DNA of 55,607 nucleotides from Gammaproteobacteria bacterium (GCA_021773565.1 JAJFJZ010000019.1:123333-178939), one strand, 5' to 3'. Numbered from the stretch's first letter, positions 1 to 9,713 are shown. Numbers and translations are program-made. Notes: generated by a model from the letters alone, not told the origin.

Positions 1-183
1 GTCTTCCACAACTACAGAGGCGCCCGCAAGTGGGGCTCCACTTGCACCGAGAACTTTACCGCGAATTGAAGATGTTGTTTCTGCCGCGTTAAGCACTCCA
101 GGCAACAAAAATAACACCGCTAACACTACGGAAAAAGACTTCCGTAGAATAGAAAATACGTGACCTTCGCCACGTGAAAACAT
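1..183 (-). CDS. TonB-dependent receptor-like protein, N-terminal fragment
   Basis: Only the first 61 codons lie in the window; the gene continues off the left edge. ATG at 183 is preceded by a GGAG Shine-Dalgarno 8 bases upstream. The product has a charged start, a hydrophobic stretch around residues 17-31, and a likely signal-peptidase site near LNAAET. The mature part then begins SIRGKVLGASGAPLAGASV. That pattern is typical of the carboxypeptidase-regulatory-like (CarboxypepD_reg) domain at the start of many TonB-dependent outer-membrane receptors of marine gammaproteobacteria. The plug and barrel are not visible, so another secreted protein with this domain is possible. Its head-to-head position with the dihydropyrimidinase gene would fit a nucleobase or nucleoside receptor, but that is inference only. 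Confidence 0.6.
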   Translation of the reverse strand, partial: MFSRGEGHVFSILRKSFSVVLAVLFLLPGVLNAAETTSSIRGKVLGASGAPLAGASVVVED

Positions 184-1892
<1,709 letters not shown>

Positions 1893-1924
1893 GCCAGGTA
1901 AGGAAAGACAGGGGGAATACAAAC

Positions 1925-2338
1925 ATGGGCACCAGCGTAAATATTTTGTTGCAAAAAGCTCTGGAAGTACGCAGTAAAGCGTATGCGCCGTATTCCTCTT
2001 ATTCTGTTGGATGTGCCTTGCTGGACGACCAGGATGGCGTTCACGTTGCATGTAATGTTGAAAACGCAGCATTTCCATTGGGAAGCTGCGCAGAAGCAAA
2101 TGCGGTGGGTGCGATGGTGGCAAGTGGTGCGACGCGTATTTGCACGCTGGTTATCGTTGGCGGGTTTTCCAGTCTTGAACACTGTCAACCCTGTGGCGGT
2201 TGCCGTCAACGCATTCAGGAATTTGCCGACGCTGACACGCGCGTGCTGTTATTAAATGATTCTGGCGAACTTGACGCCTATAGTATGGAGGAACTATTGC
2301 CAAACTCTTTTAGCCTGGACCCGCCTACATCAGGGTAG
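1925..2338 (+). CDS. cdd: cytidine deaminase
   Basis: Zn-dependent hydrolytic deamination of cytidine/deoxycytidine to uridine/deoxyuridine. At 137 aa it is the short tetrameric type. The catalytic pattern is complete: Cys55-Ala-Glu57 (CAEANA) and the PCGGCRQ motif with Cys90 and Cys93 as zinc ligands; the substrate-binding NVENAAF segment lies at 44-50. It sits 32 bases behind the dihydropyrimidinase gene and feeds uridine into the same route as deoA and the nucleoside transporter on the opposite strand. Its 3' end overlaps the convergent rutR-like gene by 9 bases. Confidence 0.93.
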   Translation: MGTSVNILLQKALEVRSKAYAPYSSYSVGCALLDDQDGVHVACNVENAAFPLGSCAEANAVGAMVASGATRICTLVIVGGFSSLEHCQPCGGCRQRIQEFADADTRVLLLNDSGELDAYSMEELLPNSFSLDPPTSG

Positions 2339-2944
2339 TACACCATCGAGCAATATCTTGCACAGGGATTGCTCAACAGACTGAAAATATTTTCTCGTTA
2401 GTCGCGGTTCAGACATCACCGCCTTAACCTGGGGTGCAAAATCTGCATAATGTTGCGTACCGGCCCAGATTAGAAATATCAAATGATAGGGGTCAACTTT
2501 TTTAAGTTGCCCTGAATCAATCCAGTGCTGAATGACCTCTGTCTTTCTCAACATAAGATCACGCAGTTCGTTTTGCAGATAACTTTCAAGAAAAGGTGCG
2601 CCATGTAACATTTCGTTGGCGTATACGCGCGAGTCTGCAGGCATCTGCCTGGACATCTCTACTTTCTGAGCAATATACCGGCTCAGTTCTGTGCGCGGAT
2701 CCCCTTCCCTGTCCATCATTGCCAAAGGCGCAAGCCAGGTTTCCAGGGTTCTGTGCAGCACAGCGATGTATAGCTCGGATTTGGTAGAAAAATAATAGTG
2801 CAGGTTGGGCTTTGATATCTCTGCTCGCGCGGAAATCTTGTCTATGGTTGCACCTTCATAACCATATTGCGCAAAGGTCTGCAATGCAGCATCAAGAATG
2901 CGCTTTTCATTAAGTTTTTGTATTCGGGTTTTTACCGGTGGCAC
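2330..2944 (-). CDS. rutR: TetR-family regulator, RutR-like
   Basis: A TetR repressor with an N-terminal helix-turn-helix (about residues 12-55, including IDKISARAEISKPNLHYYFS) and a C-terminal ligand domain. The stretches HYYFSTKSELYIAVL, DPYHLIFLIWAGTQHYADFAPQV and EMLHGAP match what is known of RutR, the uracil/thymine-responsive regulator of pyrimidine catabolism and purine/pyrimidine supply. The open frame runs back to a GTG at 2992 inside nupC, but GTG 2944, 13 bases after the nupC stop and behind GGCGGA, gives 204 aa, close to the usual RutR length; I prefer it. It is the last gene of a deoA-nupC-rutR unit. A TTGAC(N6)GTCAA site before deoA resembles the RutR consensus TTGACCA-NN-TGGTCAA. 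Confidence 0.85.
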   Translation of the reverse strand: MPPVKTRIQKLNEKRILDAALQTFAQYGYEGATIDKISARAEISKPNLHYYFSTKSELYIAVLHRTLETWLAPLAMMDREGDPRTELSRYIAQKVEMSRQMPADSRVYANEMLHGAPFLESYLQNELRDLMLRKTEVIQHWIDSGQLKKVDPYHLIFLIWAGTQHYADFAPQVKAVMSEPRLTRKYFQSVEQSLCKILLDGVLP

Positions 2945-2957
2945 AATTATTCCGCCA

Positions 2958-4196
2958 TCATGCAATAAAGAAAAAACCGGCAATTGCTGCACTCATCAAA
3001 TTGGATAAAGTACCGGCGGCAACCGCTCTTAAACCATATCGCGCAAACAGTTCTCTTCTCTCAGGCATCAATGTTCCCAAACCACCCAGTAGAATTGCAA
3101 CGGATGAGAGGTTGGCGAATCCACACAGCATAAAAGTGATAATTGCCTGGGATTTATCACTTAAGGTGTCTGCTATTTGGCCAAAATGCAGGAAGGCAAC
3201 AAACTCATTCAGCACAAGTTTTTCACCAAAAAAGGCACCCGCAATTTGCGCCTCTGACCAGGGAACATTCAAGAGGTACATGAGGGGTGCAAAGAGAACA
3301 CCCATCAGGTATTCAAGCGTCAGGTCCTCAACGCCAACGAGCGAACCCAGGCCGCCAAGCACCCCGTTAACCAGCGCTATTAGTGAAACAAAGGCTACCA
3401 GCATTCCACCAATATTAACCGCGAGTCGCACGCCGTCAGATGCGCCAACTGCCGCTGCCATAATAACGTTAACGTGATTAGTACCTTCCGGTTCAAGCGC
3501 TTTAGTGGATGCCTGTTCAATTTCCGAGCCATCATCCGGCATAATTATTTTGGCCATCAACAGGCCGCCTGGTGCGGCCATAAAACTGGCTGCGAGTAAG
3601 TAGTCCAGACGTATACCCATTGCAGCGTAGGCAGCCAACACGGTTCCTGCCACAGAGGCAAGACCAGAAACCATAATAGTAAATACCTGCGCTTCAGTTA
3701 ATTTACCCAGATAAGGTTTAACAACCAGCGGGGCTTCTGTTTGGCCTACAAAAATGTTAGCCGCTGCGCACATCGACTCAACATGTTGTGTACCAATAAT
3801 CCAGCGGATACCTCCCCCAATGGTTTTTACAATCAACTGCATAATTTTAAGGTGATAAAGCACGGAAATGAGGGCAGAGAAAAATATGATAATGGGTAGT
3901 ACGTGCACAGCAAAACTCAGGCCGGAACTTCGGTTAGCGAGCGGCCCAAACACCATATCGATGCCTGCGTTTGCAAAACCCAGAATCGACTGCACGCCCT
4001 GAGACATACCATTAATAAGACCCTGACCGGCCGGGATTTTCATAACAAAAAATGCCACTGCGACCTGCAGTGCAAAGGCGGTTCCGACTATGCGCAGATT
4101 AATGCCTTTTCTATTGGTAGAAAGCGCAACAGCTATCACAAGTACTGTGAATATACCCACCAGCCCAAACAAACCACCGATCATAGAATTACCCAA
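2958..4196 (-). CDS. nupC: concentrative nucleoside transporter (CNT/NupC family)
   Basis: An inner-membrane, H+- or Na+-coupled nucleoside importer of 412 aa, normal for bacterial CNTs. About ten hydrophobic helices are evident. Diagnostic motifs are NIFVGQTEAPLVVKPYL (GQTEAPL, nucleoside-binding hairpin region), the following SGLASVAGTVLAAYAAMG, and the C-terminal GFANLSSVAILLGGLG. The gene lies 112 bases downstream of deoA on the same strand. That gap is AT-rich and contains TATAAA-like stretches, so a second promoter is possible. The stop is 13 bases before the preferred start of the rutR-like gene. Whether Na+ or H+ is the driving ion cannot be read from the sequence. Confidence 0.92.
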   Translation of the reverse strand: MGNSMIGGLFGLVGIFTVLVIAVALSTNRKGINLRIVGTAFALQVAVAFFVMKIPAGQGLINGMSQGVQSILGFANAGIDMVFGPLANRSSGLSFAVHVLPIIIFFSALISVLYHLKIMQLIVKTIGGGIRWIIGTQHVESMCAAANIFVGQTEAPLVVKPYLGKLTEAQVFTIMVSGLASVAGTVLAAYAAMGIRLDYLLAASFMAAPGGLLMAKIIMPDDGSEIEQASTKALEPEGTNHVNVIMAAAVGASDGVRLAVNIGGMLVAFVSLIALVNGVLGGLGSLVGVEDLTLEYLMGVLFAPLMYLLNVPWSEAQIAGAFFGEKLVLNEFVAFLHFGQIADTLSDKSQAIITFMLCGFANLSSVAILLGGLGTLMPERRELFARYGLRAVAAGTLSNLMSAAIAGFFFIA

Positions 4197-4308
4197 TCGT
4201 TATTATTATTTTTTATAGTGCAAATACTTTCGATCATAAATCTGCATGCATTCTTTTAAGTGTTTTTTGACCGCAAGGTTACGCGTATTCAAGACTGACC
4301 TGTTCGCT

Positions 4309-5628
4309 CTATTCAGTCAACCGTTCCAGTATCGTAGCCCGGTTTGCGGGCGCTTTGTCACCAATTGATATTGCACGCCGTATGTTTGTTCTGACCGATT
4401 CAGCAGTCGCGGTATTTTGTGCATGAATCACACACAGTGCCTGGCCTTTTGTCAGTGGGCTACCTATTGGCAGTACCCCACTGAGTCCAACACTCAAGTC
4501 CAGTGATTCGTTCAACTGTTTTCGCCCGCCACCCAGTTCTATTATGGCGTTGCCTACGGCACGGGTATCTACCCCTGAAAGCCATCCATCCCGATCACAT
4601 GGCACAGGCAGGCTAACATTGGCTTTTGGAAGATAACTGGCAGAGCGCTCCATAAAATCCGCTGGTCCTCCCAGCGCCACCAGCATTTGGGCAAACTTTT
4701 CATGTGCAGCTCCCGATACTATAGCTGCCTCAACTTTCTGACGAGCCTCAATAGCGTCGAAGCTAAGGCCGCAAGCAAGTAACATTTCAACAACAAGCGC
4801 AACTACAACTTCATCAAGTCGCACATCCCGATGGGTATTGCTCAGAAAGTCTACCGACTCCTGAATTTCCAGAGCATTACCGGCCGTGTTTCCAAGCACT
4901 TCGTTCATATCCGTGATAAGCGCGTGTACCTTTAGGCCTGATTGTGCTCCGGTAGCGATGATACTTCTGGACAGCTTTTGTGCATCCTTAAGGCTACCCA
5001 TAAATGCACCATTACCACACTTTATGTCCATCACCAGGGCATCATTACCCGCAGCTATTTTTTTTGAGAGGATCGAAGCAGTAATCAGCGGAATGGATTC
5101 CACCGTCGCAGTGATATCACGTATGGCATAAAACCGCCGGTCAGCTGGCGCAAGAGAACTGGTTTGCCCGATAATCGCACAGCCCACCTCTTTTACGACC
5201 TTTCTAAATAGTGGCAGGTCGGGAAACATCTCATAACCGGGAATAGCGGAAATTTTGTCCAGCGTTCCCCCCGAGTGTCCCAGCCCCCGGCCCGAAATCA
5301 TGGGCACACAACATCCAACTGCTGCTGCAATCGGTGCAAGTAAAAAACTGACCTTGTCTCCCACTCCGCCTGTTGAATGCTTGTCTACCACCGGACCAGG
5401 TAGTTGCTGGTCTTCCCAATTCAGCATCTCGCCCGAACGAGCCATTGCACGGGTCAAAAAGGCCGTTTCAGCAAAGGTCATTGAATTAAGTACTACTGCC
5501 ATCGCAAATGAGGAAATTTGCTCAGCCGGAACATCGGGGTTAACAAGCCCATCCACAAAAAACTGGATGTCTGCTTCGTTAAGCTCTTTTGCGTCTCGCT
5601 TTTTGCGAATCAACTCGGTAAACAACAT
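4309..5628 (-). CDS. deoA: thymidine phosphorylase
   Basis: A cytosolic enzyme that phosphorolyses thymidine/deoxyuridine to base plus 2-deoxyribose-1-phosphate. It is 439 aa, the normal E. coli DeoA length. The family signature is present around residues 83-115 (KHSTGGVGDKVS, then SGRGLGHSGGTLDK), with the N-terminal alpha domain (IRKKRDAKELNE) and C-terminal PYNP domain. Only a weak Shine-Dalgarno precedes ATG 5628. It is first in a deoA-nupC-rutR unit: import, cleavage and regulation of nucleosides. The upstream region holds a RutR-like palindromic operator that overlaps a TTGACA -35 box. Confidence 0.95.
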   Translation of the reverse strand: MLFTELIRKKRDAKELNEADIQFFVDGLVNPDVPAEQISSFAMAVVLNSMTFAETAFLTRAMARSGEMLNWEDQQLPGPVVDKHSTGGVGDKVSFLLAPIAAAVGCCVPMISGRGLGHSGGTLDKISAIPGYEMFPDLPLFRKVVKEVGCAIIGQTSSLAPADRRFYAIRDITATVESIPLITASILSKKIAAGNDALVMDIKCGNGAFMGSLKDAQKLSRSIIATGAQSGLKVHALITDMNEVLGNTAGNALEIQESVDFLSNTHRDVRLDEVVVALVVEMLLACGLSFDAIEARQKVEAAIVSGAAHEKFAQMLVALGGPADFMERSASYLPKANVSLPVPCDRDGWLSGVDTRAVGNAIIELGGGRKQLNESLDLSVGLSGVLPIGSPLTKGQALCVIHAQNTATAESVRTNIRRAISIGDKAPANRATILERLTE

Positions 5629-5655
5629 GGAACAATCTCGATTACGACAGCGCGC

Positions 5656-5695
5656 AGCTAAACGATATTTGACTGTATTGTCAAAATATTTTGAC
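5656..5695 (-). promoter_or_regulatory. deoA promoter with RutR-type operator
   Basis: On the minus strand TTGACA (5684-5679) is followed after 17 bases by a weak -10, TTAGCT (5661-5656). Overlapping the -35 is TTGAC(N6)GTCAA at 5669-5684, matching the known RutR consensus at 11 of 14 defined positions. A perfect 16-bp palindrome, GTCAAAATATTTTGAC, sits at 5680-5695 and shares the middle half-site. Three half-sites thus recur every 11 bases, about one helical turn. Repression of deoA by the rutR-like gene of the same unit is inferred. Confidence 0.6.
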
Positions 5696-5819
5696 CCACA
5701 TCAATTCAGTCTTACCTACCGCTGGCCAAAATCATATACTGTCCGCCCTACATATCCCGCGCAACCATTTGCTGTTTGAATGGTCAGTTACCTTGTAATT
5801 ACGACGGAATACATCACAG

Positions 5820-6662
5820 GTGAGTACAACATCCATCATCTTTAGCCGCAGCATGCTTCTCTTTGTAGTGCTGCTTTTTCACCCGCTGACTGCCCTGTAT
5901 TCCCATGCAGAACCAAACTCAGTGACTTCGTACTGGGTAGCATTCGACGATACCAATACTTACCACGTAGACAACGCGCCCTGGCAAGATTTTCTGGACG
6001 GCTATCTGCATCAAACAGATGATGATAGAACATTAGTGGATTATCAAAACGTGGATGAAAACGGTTATGCAAATCTAGCGGACTACGTGCAGTCGTTGGC
6101 TCGACTGGACCCAAGGCAATTTAGTCGTGCAGAACAGATGGCATACTGGATCAATCTCTACAATGCGCTTACGGTTAAAGTGGTGCTCGATCATCCCGGC
6201 AAGGCTTCGATCAAAAACATGGGGTCAGGGTTATTCAGTTTTGGTCCGTGGGACGAGAAGATTGTGGTAATAGAAAAACAACCATTAAGCCTTAACGATA
6301 TAGAACATCAAATTTTGCGTCCCATCTGGAAGGATGAGCGCATTCATTACGTTGCAAACTGTGCAAGTATTGGTTGTCCAAACCTGGACCCTGTGGCATT
6401 TCAGGCGGACAACCTGGAACAACAGCTGGACCAGGCAAGATCACAATTTTTGGCGCATCCCCGAGCGATGCAATTTGATACGCAAGGCAAGCTGCACCTG
6501 TCCTCACTGTTCAAGTGGTACAGCAGCGATTTTGCAAGCAATGAACGTGCGCTTCTGGATTACCTCGCTACACACAGACCCGACCTTGCTGAGCGCTTAC
6601 GTACCTACGTGGGCAAAATTAGCTACGATTATGACTGGAAGCTAAACGCCGTGGCTAATTAA
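5820..6662 (+). CDS. secreted DUF547 domain protein
   Basis: A 280-aa protein with a signal peptide (positive start, hydrophobic MLLFVVLLFHPLTALYSHA, cleavage near residue 30). The body is recognisable as DUF547: YWINLYNALTVKVVLDH (about 109-125), WKDERIHYVANCASIGCPNL with a conserved Asn-Cys and a second Cys (about 173-191), and LFKWYSSDF near 233. The biochemical role of the family is not established. The frame opens with GTG 5820; an internal ATG at 5853 also begins a plausible signal peptide. The last five codons and stop fall in a 17-bp tandem repeat. No operon partner is evident. Confidence 0.82.
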   Translation: MSTTSIIFSRSMLLFVVLLFHPLTALYSHAEPNSVTSYWVAFDDTNTYHVDNAPWQDFLDGYLHQTDDDRTLVDYQNVDENGYANLADYVQSLARLDPRQFSRAEQMAYWINLYNALTVKVVLDHPGKASIKNMGSGLFSFGPWDEKIVVIEKQPLSLNDIEHQILRPIWKDERIHYVANCASIGCPNLDPVAFQADNLEQQLDQARSQFLAHPRAMQFDTQGKLHLSSLFKWYSSDFASNERALLDYLATHRPDLAERLRTYVGKISYDYDWKLNAVAN

Positions 6663-6694
6663 ACGCCGTGGCCAATCAACAGCCGTAGCTAAAT
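6644..6694 (+). repeat. three tandem 17-bp repeats across a gene end
   Basis: AAACGCCGTGGCTAATT (6644-6660), AAACGCCGTGGCCAATC (6661-6677) and AACAGCCGTAGCTAAAT (6678-6694) follow without spacing. The first two differ at two positions and the third is more diverged. The array covers the last codons and stop of the DUF547 gene and runs into the gap before the convergent VOC gene. Confidence 0.85.
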
Positions 6695-6726
6695 GATCTC
6701 CGGTGCATAAGCAACACCCCAGAGTG

Positions 6727-7110
6727 CTACGAATAATTTACTATCTCAAATTCGATATCATCTGCATCGTTAAAATAAAATCTTCTACCCGGTTCGTAAT
6801 TTCCATGGTTATGGGTCTTGTAACCTGCTGCCAGAACTCGTTGTTCTGTTTTATCAAGGTCATCCACGACAAGTGCAACATGATTTAATCCGCCAAAGGA
6901 TACATAGGAGTTTGTGGCAGATTTAACAGACTCCGGAGACCGGTACAGCGCCAGGTAACAATGCTCATCGCCTACGTGCACTGTGTAACCATCGTCCTTG
7001 GATTTGCCTTGCCACCGGATATGCCAGTCGAATAATGCACACAAGGTTTCGGCACTTTTTACCGGGTCACTAACCGTAATATTTACGTGTTCAAGAAATA
7101 TTCCATTCAT
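6727..7110 (-). CDS. VOC-superfamily (glyoxalase/bleomycin-resistance type) protein under SoxR control
   Basis: A 127-aa cytosolic protein of two beta-alpha-beta-beta-beta halves. The first strand is FLEHVNITVSDP (residues 5-16); the second half begins LNHVALVVDDLDKTEQRVLAAGY, and the end is DADDIEFEIVNY. His and Glu at the expected metal-ligand places (His8, His76, Glu near 123) fit a metal-binding VOC enzyme. The substrate cannot be read from sequence. The gene is divergent from soxR. A SoxR box with the 19-bp spacer typical of SoxR-activated promoters lies 50 bases before its ATG, so it is probably a redox-stress-induced member of the local SoxR regulon. Dioxygenase, glyoxalase and drug-binding roles are all possible. 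Confidence 0.85.
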   Translation of the reverse strand: MNGIFLEHVNITVSDPVKSAETLCALFDWHIRWQGKSKDDGYTVHVGDEHCYLALYRSPESVKSATNSYVSFGGLNHVALVVDDLDKTEQRVLAAGYKTHNHGNYEPGRRFYFNDADDIEFEIVNYS

Positions 7111-7152
7111 AATTTCACCATCATTGTTCGCCAGGTTGAGCTTGTATTGCGT

Positions 7153-7183
7153 ACTCTAATACCTCAAGCTTACTTGAGGTCAA
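7153..7183 (-). promoter_or_regulatory. SoxR box within a 19-bp-spacer promoter
   Basis: ACCTCAAGCTTACTTGAGGT (7161-7180) is a near-perfect match to the known soxbox CCTCAAGTTAACTTGAGG. Reading toward the VOC gene, TTGACC (7183-7178) and TAGAGT (7158-7153) are separated by exactly 19 bases, the over-long spacer that MerR-family activators correct by twisting DNA. The box also lies 35 bases before soxR, so autoregulation is likely. Confidence 0.9.
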
Positions 7184-7214
7184 CTCTTTTAAGGATAGTT
7201 TTGAGGGTAGTTTT

Positions 7215-7697
7215 ATGGCAAATACGAAAACCCCACTTCGGCTCACTATAGGCCAGGTAGCCAGGCGCACGGGATTATCTGTTTCTGCTATTCGTTACTA
7301 TGAAACAGAAGGTCTGGTTAAACCTCTGCGTAATGCCGGGGGACAACGTCGGTTCCTGCGCTCGGATATTCGGCGCTTGTCCTTTGTACTCATTTCGCAA
7401 CAGCTGGGTCTGCCGCTTAAAGACATTCGCAACTGGCTTGGAGAGCTACCGGAGCAGCGAGCACCAAACAAAAGGGACTGGGCCAGAATAAGCAGGGTTT
7501 TTCGAAGCCAGTTGCAACAACGTATCAACACCCTTGAATTAATGCGCGACAGGTTGGACGGTTGCATAGGATGCGGGTGTTTGTCACTGTCCAACTGCAC
7601 CTTATACAATCCGGAGGATCGTGCACAGCACCTGGGTGCCGGACCAAGATACCTGTTAGGCGACGCACCACCACAGAAAGCGAGTTTTTATGAGTAG
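7215..7697 (+). CDS. soxR: redox-sensitive MerR-family regulator SoxR
   Basis: Cytosolic [2Fe-2S] sensor of superoxide and redox-cycling compounds; the oxidised form activates transcription. It is 160 aa. The MerR winged helix is LTIGQVARRTGLSVSAIRYY (10-29) with the family QRRFLRSDIRRL wing. The cluster motif CIGCGCLSLSNC supplies Cys117, Cys120, Cys122 and Cys128, the spacing known from E. coli SoxR. A GAGGG Shine-Dalgarno precedes ATG 7215. The last 8 bases overlap the start of the PLP-enzyme gene, so the two are probably translationally coupled. The box in front controls the divergent VOC gene and possibly soxR itself. soxS is absent from the window, as in most non-enteric bacteria. Confidence 0.96.
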   Translation: MANTKTPLRLTIGQVARRTGLSVSAIRYYETEGLVKPLRNAGGQRRFLRSDIRRLSFVLISQQLGLPLKDIRNWLGELPEQRAPNKRDWARISRVFRSQLQQRINTLELMRDRLDGCIGCGCLSLSNCTLYNPEDRAQHLGAGPRYLLGDAPPQKASFYE

Positions 7698-8718
7698 TAT
7701 CAAAAAGTATACCGTTGCGCAAATATCAGATGCGGCAAATGCTGCTGCAATTCGGATCGATTCCGGTATTTATCATACACCGCTGATACCCGCCAACCAG
7801 GCCTCTCGTGATACGGATTCAGAGGTCTATTTCAAGGCAGAGAATTTCCAGCTTACCGGTTCATTTAAACTCAGGGGTGCAACCAATAAACTTCGTTACT
7901 TACGGGAGAATAGTGCCTCTCGTAACCTACCAATGATTACCGCATCCTCCGGCAACCATGGCATTGCGTGCGCCTACGCTGCCAACGCTATGACATTGGG
8001 CGAAAACGCGAACAGCACAATTGAACAGGAATTCATGATTGTGCTTCCCACCACAGTGTCACCTCTAAAGCTTGAGCGCATCCGTTCCCTGGGCGCCAGA
8101 GTGATTCTGTTTGGCGATGAGACGGGAGAAGCAGAACTGCATGCAATGGATCTTGCAGATCGTGAGGGCTATGTGTACATCTCGCCCTATAATGATCGCG
8201 AAATAATAGCGGGACAGGCTACCATTGGTCTGGAAATCCTGGATGATATGCAGGACAAACCCGTAGACAATATTTTTATTGCCATGGGAGGTGGTGGGCT
8301 AATTAGCGGCGTGGGTTCAGTTCTTAAGCACCGTAGCGCCCACACCAAAATCTGGGGGGTGGCTGCCGATAATTCAGCCGCACTTGCGGCGTCACTCAAG
8401 GCGGGCAAGGTGATTGATGTAGATCATCTACCCACTCTGGCGGATGGAGTATCCGGAGGCATGGACCACAACTCGATTACCTTTCCACTGGCACAGCAGG
8501 TAGTAGATGAAATAGTACGCTGTTCTGAAGAGGAAATTGAAACGGCATTCAGAATAATGGCACTAGGAGAACATCAGATTGTCGAAGGGTCTGCGGCTCT
8601 GGCCCTGGCTGCCCTGTATAAGGTATCCGGGCAATGCTCAGGGCAAAACAACGTAATACTGTTGTGTGCTTCCAACATTGCGGAGTCTACGGTACTACGA
8701 TTGCTTAAGCTCAGCTGA
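7690..8718 (+). CDS. PLP-dependent threonine/serine dehydratase-family enzyme
   Basis: A fold-type II PLP enzyme of 342 aa in the serine/threonine dehydratase family. The lysine binding PLP is Lys60 in LTGSFKLRGA; SSGNHGIACAYAA (about 85-97) and the phosphate loop GGGGLISG (about 200) follow. There is no C-terminal ACT domain, so it resembles catabolic dehydratases, threo-3-hydroxyaspartate ammonia-lyase or EutB-type proteins rather than biosynthetic IlvA; the exact substrate is unresolved. Its ATG lies inside the end of soxR (8-base overlap), giving a soxR-coupled operon. Known sensitivity of PLP products or Fe-S dehydratases to oxidative stress may explain this pairing, but that is inference. 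The 3' end overlaps the convergent PhyH gene by 8 bases. Confidence 0.85.
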   Translation: MSSIKKYTVAQISDAANAAAIRIDSGIYHTPLIPANQASRDTDSEVYFKAENFQLTGSFKLRGATNKLRYLRENSASRNLPMITASSGNHGIACAYAANAMTLGENANSTIEQEFMIVLPTTVSPLKLERIRSLGARVILFGDETGEAELHAMDLADREGYVYISPYNDREIIAGQATIGLEILDDMQDKPVDNIFIAMGGGGLISGVGSVLKHRSAHTKIWGVAADNSAALAASLKAGKVIDVDHLPTLADGVSGGMDHNSITFPLAQQVVDEIVRCSEEEIETAFRIMALGEHQIVEGSAALALAALYKVSGQCSGQNNVILLCASNIAESTVLRLLKLS

Positions 8719-9607
8719 AGCTGTCTTTTAACAGATCCGCGTCACCCAGCAATCCAGCACCTTGCATACCATCTTCGCGCGTTCCTTCGCTCAAGGCGTA
8801 CTCCGGCCCCACAATGCCCGGACCAGCGCCTGCTTCCAGCGGTGGGGTATAGTATCCCAATGCATAACTTCCCATCGTATAACCAATAAGCTTTTGTAAC
8901 TGCGGTTCAAGGTGTTTGGCGATCTCTGGTGGACAGGAAAGGTACTGGTTTTCTTCCTGTCGTAACCACCCAAGCGTGTAAGTAATGTTAATTCCAATAC
9001 GATCCGATTGCGTCGCATTTTCTCCGCCACCGTGAAAGACTGATCCTGTGTAAACCAACACCGAGCCAGGTTGCATTTCTGCATAGGCAATTTCATCTTC
9101 ACTAAAATTATGATCGTCAGCCCAATCCATACTTCCTGGCACGACCTGGGTTGCCCCGTTTTCCCTGGTAAATTCGGTAACAGCCCATATGGTGTTTAGC
9201 TGAGGTTCTACACCTGTTAAATGTTTACCCCAGGCCCAGCGATCCTTGTGAATAGCCTGCCTGGGTTGTCCAGGCATAATCCGGATTACCTGCCCCAAAT
9301 GTAGCTGGTGACGCGCACAATTAGGATGCAGAAATTCAACACACATTTGATGCAGGGTTTCATCCAGAATGAGCTTTCTTGATCCCGCCGATCGCGCTAC
9401 CAGTGCACCGGTTCGGGTTGTTTTGAATCCGGTGAATGCATCACTGCCAGTTTCTGTGGCTTCCACATAGGGTTTCAATTCCTGCCACGTATCAGCAATA
9501 TCCTGCCTTGAAGCAGCATCTTTGAGAATAAACGCGCCATCCCTTCTCAGTACTTTCATGAGATCTTTAATCGGCGCGTCCGGGTCCAGCACTTCCAGCT
9601 TGGGCAT
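8711..9607 (-). CDS. phytanoyl-CoA dioxygenase (PhyH) family Fe(II)/2-oxoglutarate enzyme
   Basis: A 298-aa member of the PhyH fold. The facial triad is visible: His120-x-Asp122 in AIHKDRWAWG and His192 in SVFHGGGENAT, with Arg203 (SDRIGIN) for 2-oxoglutarate. Hydroxylation of a small molecule is the family chemistry; the substrate is not predictable. It is not close to ectoine hydroxylase by the motifs seen. ATG 9607 has the strong Shine-Dalgarno GGAGA, eight bases upstream. It is divergent from the aminoacylase-like gene and its stop codon overlaps the convergent PLP-enzyme gene. Confidence 0.85.
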   Translation of the reverse strand: MPKLEVLDPDAPIKDLMKVLRRDGAFILKDAASRQDIADTWQELKPYVEATETGSDAFTGFKTTRTGALVARSAGSRKLILDETLHQMCVEFLHPNCARHQLHLGQVIRIMPGQPRQAIHKDRWAWGKHLTGVEPQLNTIWAVTEFTRENGATQVVPGSMDWADDHNFSEDEIAYAEMQPGSVLVYTGSVFHGGGENATQSDRIGINITYTLGWLRQEENQYLSCPPEIAKHLEPQLQKLIGYTMGSYALGYYTPPLEAGAGPGIVGPEYALSEGTREDGMQGAGLLGDADLLKDSFS

Positions 9608-9713
9608 TACAATCTCCTCTCAGGTATTTACCGGCCTACACACAAAGTATCTCTTGCATCCCGCACAATATCCAATGCAAACTGCATCCCCGTCTTAGAA
9701 ACAGGTTTCGGAG

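Noticed and set aside
7690-9607. Ectoine/hydroxyectoine utilisation pair (EutB-like lyase with EctD-like dioxygenase)
   Set aside because: The genes are convergent, not co-transcribed, the dioxygenase lacks clear EctD signatures, and no other ectoine gene is nearby.
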